A program made the position numbers and the translations under genes. Positions 17,848 to 25,641 of a DNA stretch of 64,000 bases are shown piece after piece. The notes under the pieces are model-generated. The model ran no database searches, was not told where the DNA came from, and worked only from the letters and a program-made list of their open reading frames with translations. This stretch comes from Roseibium album (GTDB taxonomy: Bacteria; Pseudomonadota; Alphaproteobacteria; Rhizobiales; Stappiaceae): the NCBI RefSeq assembly GCF_001404515.1, contig NZ_CXWE01000012.1, forward strand, positions 1 through 64,000. Reading direction: 5' to 3'. Within the stretch, counting starts at the first letter, position 1. Each line of letters starts with the position of its first letter.

Positions 17848-19027
17848 TGCAACGGGCAAACGGAGGCCTGCCCGCGTCGGCGAGCTGGCATGTCTGCCGC
17901 TGTTCTTTCCGCTGAAGGGTCGAAAGGTCGTGATTGCAGGCGGGACGGATGCAGCCGCGTGGAAGGCGGAACTTCTGGCCGCCGCAGGTGCAAATGTACA
18001 TATCTATGCGGAGCGTCCCGGGGCCTGTCTTGAAGCATTGCTCGAACAGGGTAGTCCGGGAGGAACACTCAGCTACCATCCCCATTCGTGGACCCCGCAG
18101 TGTTTCTCCGGTGCCGCTCTTGCCGTTGCCGACGCGGCAAGCATCGGGGAGGCAAAGGCTTTCCAGTGCGCCGCCAAGGCGGAAGGCGTTCCGGTCAACG
18201 TGATCGACAATCCGCAATTTTGCGAGTTTCAGTTCGGCTCGATTGTCAACCGTTCTCCGGTCGTCATCGGAATTTCGACCAACGGTGCGGCTCCGATCCT
18301 CGGACAGGCAATCCGCCGGCGAATCGAAACCCTGCTGCCTCACTGCCTCAAGGACTGGGCAGCTCTTGCCAGGCGTGTTCGGTCCACGGTCCTTGACACG
18401 CTTTCATCGGGTTCACAAAGGCGCAGCTTCTGGGAACGCTTCACGGATCTGGCATTTTCTGGTCGGTCGGTACTGGAAGCGGCAGAGGCTGGTGGCTTGG
18501 AACCGCTTCTGGTCGAAGCCAAAAGTGCCGCATCAGGCAAGGTTACATTTGTCGGAGGGGCGCATGGCGACGCAGAAGACCTGACATTGAAGGCGGTGCG
18601 CGCACTTCAGTCTGCCGACGTGATCCTGTTCGACGAACGGATCGATGACAGTGTTCTGGAACTTGCGCGCCGCGAAGCCACACGTGTTCCGGTCGAATTG
18701 CGGAGTGGCAGGGAAATCTGCCTTCAGGAAGGTAGCGCCGAAATGATGATCTCTTTGGCAAAACAGGGCAGGCATGTGGTGAGACTGAAAACCGGGGACC
18801 CGGTGAACGACAGCCATGCCGGCAAAGAGTTTAGGCGACTGGCAGTTGAGGGCATTCCGGTGACAATTGTTCCCGGCATTGCCTCCACGTGCGCAATGGT
18901 TATGGACAGGTGTTTGACGCAACCCCTGCAACCAGGTGCAATCGGTCTCTCCTGCGATACGGCAGCGGCACAACTACACTCTGTTACTGGTTATGAGCCC
19001 AGGCACGGAAAAGGCAATACAAACTGA
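17819..19027 (+). CDS. cysG: siroheme synthase (CysG-like) with shortened methyltransferase half
   Basis: 402 aa from ATG 17819 (AAGGAGG upstream). The N-terminal half is a precorrin-2 dehydrogenase/sirohydrochlorin ferrochelatase domain: LKGRKVVIAGGTDAAAWKAELLAAAGA, then VNVIDNPQFCEFQFGSIVNR and ISTNGAAPILGQAIRRRIE. The C-terminal half starts as a uroporphyrinogen-III C-methyltransferase (VTFVGGAHGDAEDLTLKAVRAL, ADVILFDERI) but is degenerate: the conserved GGDP appears as KTGDPVND, and the domain ends soon after VPGIASTCAMVMDR, missing about 60-70 residues. The dehydrogenase/chelatase part is probably functional, while methylation likely needs another SUMT. It supplies siroheme to NirB and is last in the operon. 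Confidence 0.8.
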   Translation: MRPTSRKPADATGKRRPARVGELACLPLFFPLKGRKVVIAGGTDAAAWKAELLAAAGANVHIYAERPGACLEALLEQGSPGGTLSYHPHSWTPQCFSGAALAVADAASIGEAKAFQCAAKAEGVPVNVIDNPQFCEFQFGSIVNRSPVVIGISTNGAAPILGQAIRRRIETLLPHCLKDWAALARRVRSTVLDTLSSGSQRRSFWERFTDLAFSGRSVLEAAEAGGLEPLLVEAKSAASGKVTFVGGAHGDAEDLTLKAVRALQSADVILFDERIDDSVLELARREATRVPVELRSGREICLQEGSAEMMISLAKQGRHVVRLKTGDPVNDSHAGKEFRRLAVEGIPVTIVPGIASTCAMVMDRCLTQPLQPGAIGLSCDTAAAQLHSVTGYEPRHGKGNTN

Positions 19028-19131
19028 ATTCAATCAGGTTTGGTAACCGGCCAGTCTCATGACTTCCAGGCGGTGCAGTAAGGACAAGGGACATACCGTC
19101 TCGTTTCCTTAGGTGCTGACATCAGTGATCT

Positions 19132-20439
19132 TCAGAGGCCAGGAAGCCAAAGCGCGATTTGCGGAAACAGGACCAGCAAAGCGACGAGCAGAAGCGAGCA
19201 GCCGATAAAAGGGAACGCTGACGTGTAGATTGTGCGCATCGTTGTTCCCGGTGGCGCAACACCTTTCATGACAAACAGCAGCAACCCGAACGGCGGGGTG
19301 GTGAAGCTGATTTCCAACGCAAGCAGCATGATGAGCCCGAACCAAACAGGGTCGTAGTCGAGGCTCAAGGCGAGTGGAAAGAATATCGGAACGGTCAGGA
19401 GCATCATGGAAATCTGCTCCATGAACATGCCCAGCAACAGCAGGACCGCAAACATCACCATCAACATCGCGAGTGGTGCAAGATCAAAGGAAATTGCCCA
19501 GTTGACGAGCCCGCGCGAGGCTCCCGAGAAGGCCAGCAGCTGGCTGAAAGTCGCTGATCCGAACACGATCAGGTAAGCCATCAAGGTGACCTTGAGTGCA
19601 CCGGTCACGGACTTGCGCATTGCCTCCCACGTCAGGCAGCGAAACACCGCTGCCAGCACCAGGACACCGAGCGCACCGAAGGCTGCCGCCTCTGAGGGCG
19701 TCACGAAACCGGTGATCATGAGGATGATGATGACAACCATCACGCCTACCATCGGGACCACTTCACGCAGGAGCAGCGTGATCTTGCTCAAAAAAGACAA
19801 GGGTTCTACGTCGTAGGCCGGCGCCGCGGAGGGGTCCAGTCTGGTCTGGAGCCAGATGGTACCGATGTAAAATGCAGCCAGGATCAGGCCCGGCAAGACG
19901 CCGGCGATGAGAAGGGCACCGACATCGATCTGCGCCAGGGTGGCAAGCAGAACCGCAAGCGCCGAGGGCGGGATGATGATTGCGAGGCCGCCGGTTCCAA
20001 GAATGGGACCGATGCTCATGTGTGATTTGTAGCCGCGCTGGCTCATCTCGGGAACCATCAATGATCCGAGCAGGGCCGTGGAACCCATGGATGACCCTGA
20101 CAGGGTGGAAAAGGCGGTTCCACCCAGAACAGTGACGTAGCTTAATCTTCCCGACAGCCTGCCGAGCAGCTTGTCGATCGCATTGAACATGCGGCCACCC
20201 AGGCCTGTGTGAAAAAAGATTTCACCCATCAGCAGAAACAGCGGGATGGGAACAAGCGCGAATTTGGTCAATGACCCCAGGCCATTGTTCAGGAGCTGGC
20301 CAATGCCACGCTCGCCGCCCATGAACACCCAGGCACCGATGATATTGGCAGCGAGAAAGGCCAGTGCCACCGGCATGCCCATTGCCATGAGAAAGACGAT
20401 GACACCCAGAAGCAGGGCGAGCGCTTCATACCACTCCAT
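19132..20439 (-). CDS. dctM: TRAP transporter large permease DctM
   Basis: 435 aa, about 12 hydrophobic segments. DctM-family hallmarks include an N-terminal MGMPVALAFLAANIIG segment, GSSMGSTALLGSLMVPEM, GPILGTGGLAIIIPPSALAVLL and the C-terminal FTTPPFGLLLFVMKGVAPPGTTM. It forms the Na+-coupled membrane channel with DctQ. Its start overlaps the last base of the dctQ stop codon, so the two are translationally coupled. It ends the minus-strand regulon that begins with the GntR regulator. Confidence 0.92.
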   Translation of the reverse strand: MEWYEALALLLGVIVFLMAMGMPVALAFLAANIIGAWVFMGGERGIGQLLNNGLGSLTKFALVPIPLFLLMGEIFFHTGLGGRMFNAIDKLLGRLSGRLSYVTVLGGTAFSTLSGSSMGSTALLGSLMVPEMSQRGYKSHMSIGPILGTGGLAIIIPPSALAVLLATLAQIDVGALLIAGVLPGLILAAFYIGTIWLQTRLDPSAAPAYDVEPLSFLSKITLLLREVVPMVGVMVVIIILMITGFVTPSEAAAFGALGVLVLAAVFRCLTWEAMRKSVTGALKVTLMAYLIVFGSATFSQLLAFSGASRGLVNWAISFDLAPLAMLMVMFAVLLLLGMFMEQISMMLLTVPIFFPLALSLDYDPVWFGLIMLLALEISFTTPPFGLLLFVMKGVAPPGTTMRTIYTSAFPFIGCSLLLVALLVLFPQIALWLPGL

Positions 20440-20945
20440 TATTCGTGGATCCCCGCATCACCGGTATGCAGCAGGTCGGAGCCGACGACGAAGCGCATGA
20501 ATTCCACCGCCATGAGGCCGAAACTGAGGGGGAACGTGATCGTCAGAAGCCAGCGGGGGTAGTAATAGGCGCGGGTGTCGTAGTCGCCCCGTTCAATGTT
20601 TTTCAGGAACAACTCCAGCCCCTTCCACGCGAGGATGACGCACACGAGAACGCAGGTAAACGCGACCAGCCGGCTGACAACGCGCCGGGAACCTTCCGGC
20701 AACGCTGATGTGACCAGTTCTATATGAACATGACCCTTTTCCCTCACGAGCCAGGGTGCGCCGAGCATTGTCATGTAGAGCAGCCCGTATTCGGATGACG
20801 TGAACAGCCAGGCAAAAGGTTGCAGGCCAAGGTTCCGCATCAGAACCGATACCACCACGGAAACCATCAGCCAGACCAGCGTGGCCCCGGCGATCACCGC
20901 CATGGCATCAATCAGCGAGCTGTAGATCCTGGAGACAAAAGTCAT
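20439..20945 (-). CDS. dctQ: TRAP transporter small permease DctQ
   Basis: 168 aa, four predicted membrane helices (VIAGATLVWLMVSVVVSVLM; LLYMTMLGAPWLV; LVAFTCVLVCVILAWKGLEL; WLLTITFPLSFGLMAVEFM). The stretch APWLVREKGHVHIELV is characteristic of DctQ. It lies between dctP and dctM, and its gene order and strand match a standard TRAP operon. Confidence 0.9.
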   Translation of the reverse strand: MTFVSRIYSSLIDAMAVIAGATLVWLMVSVVVSVLMRNLGLQPFAWLFTSSEYGLLYMTMLGAPWLVREKGHVHIELVTSALPEGSRRVVSRLVAFTCVLVCVILAWKGLELFLKNIERGDYDTRAYYYPRWLLTITFPLSFGLMAVEFMRFVVGSDLLHTGDAGIHE

Positions 20946-21003
20946 TCGAAAGCCTCGGGGTGCGACAGATCAGGCCCGCCAAGTTGGCGGGCCAGTCATG
21001 CAT

Positions 21004-22017
21004 TCAATTTGCGGCGTTCAAATCGTAGAACAACTCAATCAGCTTGTCGTAATTGTCTGTTCCACCTGGTTGATCCGCCATCAGGCCTTTCATCCGCTCC
21101 CAGGTTTTTTCACGTGCGGCCGCCAGGTAGTTGGCTTTTGCGTCACCTTCCAGCGAGACTACTGTCATGCCTGCTGCGTCAAGCGCGGCAAAATCCTCGT
21201 CCCGCTTGGCCCTCAGTGCCGCGACGCTGTCCTTTTCATGCTGGATCGCAACATCCTGCAGAATTTTCTTGGACTCGTCGGACAGCGAATTCCACTTTTC
21301 AAGGTTGATGATCACGCCCAGATCGGTCGAAAAGAAACATGGCTCGATACGGTAGTTCAGGAACTCGTTCCATTTCAGGTCGATTAGCCCGATTTGCGTC
21401 CAGCCGGTCGCGTCAACGACCCCGCGTTGCAGCGCGGAATAGACTTCACCCGTCGGCAAGTCGATAACCTGTGCGCCGAGATAGTTGGTGAAAAATGCGT
21501 TGTAGACGTTGTTGCCGCGCAGTTTCAGGCCTTCGACTTCGAGATTGCCGCTCTCGTCGAAGGTCGGCGCGTTGCGGGTCCAGAGATTGTAGCAAACGCC
21601 GCTGTCGAACCAGCCGAGATACTTCAACCCCATCTTTTCCTGGTGGATCTGGTCGATAAGTTCAATGCCGCCATTTTCGCGGGTTTCGACGGCCGTCAGG
21701 TTTGAGGCGACCATTGCGTCTTTTTCCGGCAAAGCGCCGCCGTAGAAGGAACCTGGAGTGTAGACCATGTCGACGATGCCGTCCCGGACCGCATCTGGTT
21801 GCTGGAACATGCCAATCGCCTCGGGCCCACCACGCACCTCGATTTGCACAACTCCCTTACCGGCCTCGTTCACCTTGTCCACGAAGGAAAGGAAGCTCTT
21901 GGTGTAGATGAGAGTTTCCGGGAAAGCATGCACCGCGGTAACCGTGTCTTCCGCCTGCGCGGACACATTCAACAGTGTCGATCCGGCCATGAGGCCAGCC
22001 AGTAAAATCCTCTTCAT
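21004..22017 (-). CDS. dctP: TRAP transporter substrate-binding protein DctP
   Basis: 337 aa with signal peptide MKRILLAGLMAGSTLLNVSA cut before QAEDT. The DctP/YiaO fold is indicated by FVDKVNEAGKGVVQIEVRGG, VDMVYTPGSFYGGALPEKDAM and VVDATGWTQIGLIDLKWNEF. The last of these is less like dicarboxylate SBPs and suggests a different organic acid ligand. It supplies substrate to DctQM. Placement behind leuC/leuD-like genes suggests the imported compound is a substrate or precursor for the neighbouring enzymes (inference). Confidence 0.9.
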   Translation of the reverse strand: MKRILLAGLMAGSTLLNVSAQAEDTVTAVHAFPETLIYTKSFLSFVDKVNEAGKGVVQIEVRGGPEAIGMFQQPDAVRDGIVDMVYTPGSFYGGALPEKDAMVASNLTAVETRENGGIELIDQIHQEKMGLKYLGWFDSGVCYNLWTRNAPTFDESGNLEVEGLKLRGNNVYNAFFTNYLGAQVIDLPTGEVYSALQRGVVDATGWTQIGLIDLKWNEFLNYRIEPCFFSTDLGVIINLEKWNSLSDESKKILQDVAIQHEKDSVAALRAKRDEDFAALDAAGMTVVSLEGDAKANYLAAAREKTWERMKGLMADQPGGTDNYDKLIELFYDLNAAN

Positions 22018-22111
22018 AGTCTCACTCCACTTTACAGGGTGGCTTTTGCCTTATCCCTCTGGTTCTCAGGCTGTAACCCTGATGCTGTTTGCTCTTGCGG
22101 TTTCAAGAGCC

Positions 22112-22726
22112 TCACACGTCCGCCGCCGGCCGGGACCAGGGCGCTGTCTGTTTCAGTTTTGTCTTGTGGTTTTCAATGTCCACCAGGTGCTGCATCGTCA
22201 GATCGATGTCGTCCCAGCCATTGATTAGTTTCTTCCGCCAGCTCGGATCGAGCGCGAACGGGACCTGAACGTTGCCTATGCTGAACTGTCCACGGTCCAG
22301 CGCGATCATCGAAAGTTCAGCACCATCTCCCAAACACCGGATCAGGAGGTTGAAGTCGTCATCGGACACGCGTGCGGGCAAAAGACCGTTGTTGACTGCG
22401 TTGCCTGCAAATATGTCGCCGAAGCTTGGAGCGAATACGGCCTTTATGCCGGCATCAACCAATGCATAAACGGCTGCCTCGCGCGACGAGCCGCTGCCGA
22501 AATTGCGCCCGGCGATCAGAATACTGGCGTGTCGGTGACGGTTCAGCGGGAAATGCGGATGATCCTCGCCGCTGGCGTCTTTGCGCAGATCGTGAAGCAG
22601 GAACCGGGCGTAGCCTTGACCGCGCGGTGTCGACATGAAGCGAGACGGAATCAACTGGTCCGTATCAACGTTGTGCAACGGAAATGCGATCGCGTGGCCA
22701 TCATGTCTGCTCCAGCCCGGCATCAC
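22112..22726 (-). CDS. aconitase-family hydratase small subunit (LeuD-like)
   Basis: 204 aa, swivel domain of the aconitase family. NVDTDQLIPSRFM and ILIAGRNFGSGSSREAAVYAL carry the substrate-binding Ser/Arg loop, and FAPSFGDIFAGNAVNNGLLP is conserved. With the LeuC-like protein encoded just upstream (4-bp overlap) it would form a two-subunit hydro-lyase. Given its neighbours (GntR regulator, TRAP transporter, hydantoinase, isocitrate-lyase-family enzyme; no leuB or leuA), I doubt a leucine role. Hydratases of (methyl)maleate, citraconate or dimethylmaleate belong to the same family. Confidence 0.82.
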   Translation of the reverse strand: MMPGWSRHDGHAIAFPLHNVDTDQLIPSRFMSTPRGQGYARFLLHDLRKDASGEDHPHFPLNRHRHASILIAGRNFGSGSSREAAVYALVDAGIKAVFAPSFGDIFAGNAVNNGLLPARVSDDDFNLLIRCLGDGAELSMIALDRGQFSIGNVQVPFALDPSWRKKLINGWDDIDLTMQHLVDIENHKTKLKQTAPWSRPAADV

Positions 22727-24129
22727 ACCCTGCCTCCCTTGAGGAGTGGCCGAACGTCGGTAATTGTTCCGGTAACAGCGGCCGCGGCAACCATCGCCGG
22801 TGACATCAGATGTGTCAGCGCGCCTGGCCCCTGTCGGCCGCGGAAATTACGGTTCGTTGAGGATGCACAGCGCTTCCCGGGACCAACGACGTCTCCGTTC
22901 ATGCCGACGCACATTGAACAGCCTGCGGCTGCCCATTCCAGTCCGGCTTCAATGAATATCCGGTCGAGGCCTTCCTGTTCGGCCTGCGCCTTGACTTGCG
23001 CCGATCCTGGCGAGACCAGACCGGGAACCTTGGCTTTTCGATCAATGAGCACTGCAGCAGCACTGCGCAGGTCTTCAATCCGGCCATTCGTGCAGGAGCC
23101 GAGAAACACCTGATCAACGGGTGTTCCTTCTATCGGGTCGCCTGCGGAAAGATGCATGTAGTCCAGGGAGTCACGAACCGCTTCCGCTTCGCCATTTGCA
23201 AATGTGTTTGGATCGGGAATCATGGACGTGACCGGAATAGCCTGTTCGGGGCTCGTACCCCAAGTGACAGTTGGCGCGATTTTGTCTGCGTCAATATGAA
23301 TGTCCCGGTCGAATTCAGCTTCTGCATCCGTGTGCAAATGCCCCCACGCTTTTCGCGCCTCATCCCAGGCCTCGTTCCGGGGGGCGTGCGAGCGCCCCTC
23401 GAGATACAAAAATGTTGTTTCATCCGGCGCAATCAGGCCGAAGCGCGCACCACCTTCGATCGAAAGGTTGCAAAGTGTCATGCGGCCTTCCATCGAAAGT
23501 TCACGGACGGCGCTGCCGGCATATTCGATCGCGTGGCCCTGTGCGCCGTCCGCACCAAGTCCGGCGATCCAGTTCAGCGCGATATCCTTGGCACTGACGC
23601 CTGGACCAAGTTTTCCGTCGATGTGCATACGCATGGCTTTAGGCTTCTTCTGCCAGATCGTTTGCGTGGCCAGTACGTGGGCGACTTCGGTAGCGCCGAT
23701 GCCGAAGGCGAGGGCTCCGAAGGCACCATGGGTGGATGTATGGCTGTCACCGCAATTGATCAGCAGGCCGGGAAGCGTCAACCCTTGTTCAGGTCCGACA
23801 ACGTGGACAATTCCCTGTCCGGGATCGTCCAGATCGAAAAGACGCAAGTCGTGTTTCATCGCATTGTTGCGCAGGTTTTCGACCATGTAGCTGATCTGCG
23901 GGGCCGCAATCTGTGCACGGCGTCGGGTCGGCGCATAGTGATCGACCACAGCAAAGGTCAATTCGGGTTCGGCAACAGGCAGGCCACGTGATTCAATCCT
24001 GGCGAAGGCATGATGCGACCCTTCGTGCACCAGGTGGCGATCGACCCACAACAGGGACGACCCGTCTGCGCGCACCACGATTTCATGTGCAGACCAGAGC
24101 TTGTCCAGAAGTGTGCGCGGCACCGTCAT
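22723..24129 (-). CDS. aconitase-family hydratase large subunit (LeuC-like)
   Basis: 468 aa. [4Fe-4S] ligands are visible as FLGSCTNGR and AAAGCSMCVGMN. LINCGDSHTSTHGAFGALAFGIG is the family signature, and the start RTLLDKLWSAHEIV is LeuC-like. It catalyses reversible hydration/dehydration of an unsaturated diacid together with the small subunit. The C-terminal residues RNFRGRQGPGALTHLMSPAMVAAAAVTG are typical. It overlaps the gntR gene by 4 bp upstream and the leuD-like gene downstream, so the three are co-translated. The exact substrate is unknown. Confidence 0.85.
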   Translation of the reverse strand: MTVPRTLLDKLWSAHEIVVRADGSSLLWVDRHLVHEGSHHAFARIESRGLPVAEPELTFAVVDHYAPTRRRAQIAAPQISYMVENLRNNAMKHDLRLFDLDDPGQGIVHVVGPEQGLTLPGLLINCGDSHTSTHGAFGALAFGIGATEVAHVLATQTIWQKKPKAMRMHIDGKLGPGVSAKDIALNWIAGLGADGAQGHAIEYAGSAVRELSMEGRMTLCNLSIEGGARFGLIAPDETTFLYLEGRSHAPRNEAWDEARKAWGHLHTDAEAEFDRDIHIDADKIAPTVTWGTSPEQAIPVTSMIPDPNTFANGEAEAVRDSLDYMHLSAGDPIEGTPVDQVFLGSCTNGRIEDLRSAAAVLIDRKAKVPGLVSPGSAQVKAQAEQEGLDRIFIEAGLEWAAAGCSMCVGMNGDVVGPGKRCASSTNRNFRGRQGPGALTHLMSPAMVAAAAVTGTITDVRPLLKGGRV

Positions 24130-24929
24130 GCAGGCTCACCAGGTGGTTTGCCGATGGCGGGTTCCCAGTGCCGCAAACTGCCGTCGCCCACTCGCGTGAG
24201 CGGCATTTCAAGCCGGAACATATCTGGCCGGTAAAGCCCCGACAGATATTCCACGCCATTGTCATTGACGTCTCGCACAACGCGTCGCAGGGACAGCAAC
24301 GCAGAGCCAACGGCAATGCCAAGGGCTTCGGCGACATCCGGTCCCGCCAGAGTCGCTGAAACCGACTGATGTGCATCCTTTATCTGAACACCGCTGAGTT
24401 CCAGGAGCTTGAAAAGGGGTGTTGTTGCGAGATCGTTTTCAGAATAGTTCGCGGCAATGGCTGCTGGAACATAGGTCGTCAGGTGGGAAAAAGGTATTCC
24501 GTCGGTACTGCGCACGCGGGTCGCAATCTGTACCTGTTCCTTCGCCGCGAGCCTCAAGGCACTTGCGGCGAATTCGGGTGCTGCTCCGTAAGAAAATGAG
24601 AGGAGACGAGCCGTTGTGGATTGACCCATTTCGACAAGTTGCGGCATCAGGGTTGCCAGGTTCATCGCCATTGGCTTTCCCGGCTGGCCTGACGTTCGGA
24701 CTGTTGTTCCGCTTCCGGCACGTCTCACCACGAGGCCTGCTGCAGCCAGAGCGTCCAGTGCTCGGCGGACGGTCACCCTGGATACTCCGAACAACTCAGC
24801 CAGTTTCTGTTCAGGAGGCAGGTTTTCACCGTCTTCCAGCCGCCCGTCTGCAATCTGGTCGCGCAGCGAGAGATAGACCTGGCGCGCCTTGGTTCCTTCC
24901 GGAAGCAGCGATTTTGCAGGCTTGTTCAC
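24126..24929 (-). CDS. GntR-family regulator with UTRA ligand domain (HutC/FadR-type)
   Basis: 267 aa. The N-terminal winged helix-turn-helix (YLSLRDQIADGRLEDGENLP, LAELFGVSRVTVRRALDAL, then the wing GLVVRRAGSGTTV) is followed by a UTRA effector domain from about residue 95 (FSHLTTYVPAAIAANYSEND, ALLSLRRVVRDVNDNGVEYLSGLYRPD). It heads the hydratase-TRAP operon and is divergent from the tautomerase-hydantoinase operon. The intervening 145 bp contains two TGTATT palindromes, so it likely represses both arms until a pathway metabolite binds. Confidence 0.9.
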   Translation of the reverse strand: MNKPAKSLLPEGTKARQVYLSLRDQIADGRLEDGENLPPEQKLAELFGVSRVTVRRALDALAAAGLVVRRAGSGTTVRTSGQPGKPMAMNLATLMPQLVEMGQSTTARLLSFSYGAAPEFAASALRLAAKEQVQIATRVRSTDGIPFSHLTTYVPAAIAANYSENDLATTPLFKLLELSGVQIKDAHQSVSATLAGPDVAEALGIAVGSALLSLRRVVRDVNDNGVEYLSGLYRPDMFRLEMPLTRVGDGSLRHWEPAIGKPPGEPA

Positions 24930-25013
24930 GCCGGAATTCCTCCCTAATCCTTGTTCAATGTTATCGCCGGTTTTGAAAAGATCAAGCTTCTGTACGTTGT
25001 ATTTGTTTTTTTC

Positions 25014-25054
25014 TGTATTAACAATACATCTGAATCTGTATTATAGATAATACA
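25014..25054. promoter_or_regulatory. paired palindromic operators between divergent operons
   Basis: Two perfect inverted repeats share the half-site TGTATT: TGTATT-AAC-AATACA at 25014-25028 and TGTATTAT-AG-ATAATACA at 25037-25054, with centres about 24-25 bp apart (on similar helix faces given ~10.5 bp per turn, roughly 2.3 turns). They sit 20-60 bp upstream of the start at 25075 and 85-115 bp upstream of the GntR start. They are the obvious binding sites for the GntR/UTRA regulator. Confidence 0.7.
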
Positions 25055-25074
25055 AATATCGAGAGGGAAGCTGG

Positions 25075-25641
25075 ATGCCAATCGTTGAACTGCATCTGTT
25101 GCAGGGCTATGGATCTGAAGAAAAACGCCGGCTGCACGACGGATTGACAGATGCCGTTCGCCTTGTGGTACCCGCTCTGCCTGATGCGATTACCGTCCTG
25201 ATCCACGAGATGGAACCCGACAACTATTCACGCGGGCGTAAGCATCGTGTTGGAGCGCCCGCCCTCAAGGATCCCGGCAATATCGTGAAACGCTATCTGA
25301 AGGCGATGGAAGCGCGTGACTTCGACTCGGCCCGATCAATGCTGGGCGAAGGGTTTTCGATGCAGTTCCCGGGAGCTGAACCCATGGCGAGCCTGAAGGA
25401 ACTGCTCGACTGGGCAGGGCCCCGTTACCGCATCGTCAAAAAGACCTATGACGGATTTGATGTCATGCAAAGTTCCGGGCCGGAGGCCCTTGTCTACTGC
25501 CGGGGCAATCTGTCTGGCGAATGGCCAGACGGAACGGCATTTGACAGCATTCGATTTATCGACCGGTTTGAAATCGAGGGTGAAAAAATCATGAGACAGG
25601 ATGTCTGGAACGACATTGCGGAAGCCAGGGCGAAGGCATGA
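25075..25641 (+). CDS. 4-oxalocrotonate tautomerase-like / SnoaL-like fusion protein
   Basis: 188 aa in two parts. Residues 1-62 resemble 4-OT tautomerases: Pro directly after the initiator Met (PIVELHLLQGYGSEEKRRLH), the catalytic N-terminal base of the family. Residues ~68-188 resemble a SnoaL/NTF2-like alpha+beta barrel (IVKRYLKAMEARDFDSARSML, FDSIRFIDRFEIEGEKIMRQ). Such fusions suggest isomerisation of an unsaturated keto acid or enol with a second binding domain. A GAGAGGGA ribosome site precedes ATG 25075. It is the first gene of the plus-strand arm, overlapping hyuB by 4 bp. Its true reaction is unknown. Confidence 0.7.
   Translation: MPIVELHLLQGYGSEEKRRLHDGLTDAVRLVVPALPDAITVLIHEMEPDNYSRGRKHRVGAPALKDPGNIVKRYLKAMEARDFDSARSMLGEGFSMQFPGAEPMASLKELLDWAGPRYRIVKKTYDGFDVMQSSGPEALVYCRGNLSGEWPDGTAFDSIRFIDRFEIEGEKIMRQDVWNDIAEARAKA

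Noticed and set aside
22112..24129. Leucine biosynthesis leuCD
   Set aside because: Family match is good, but leuA/leuB are absent and neighbours are catabolic with a GntR regulator, so I kept a general hydratase call.
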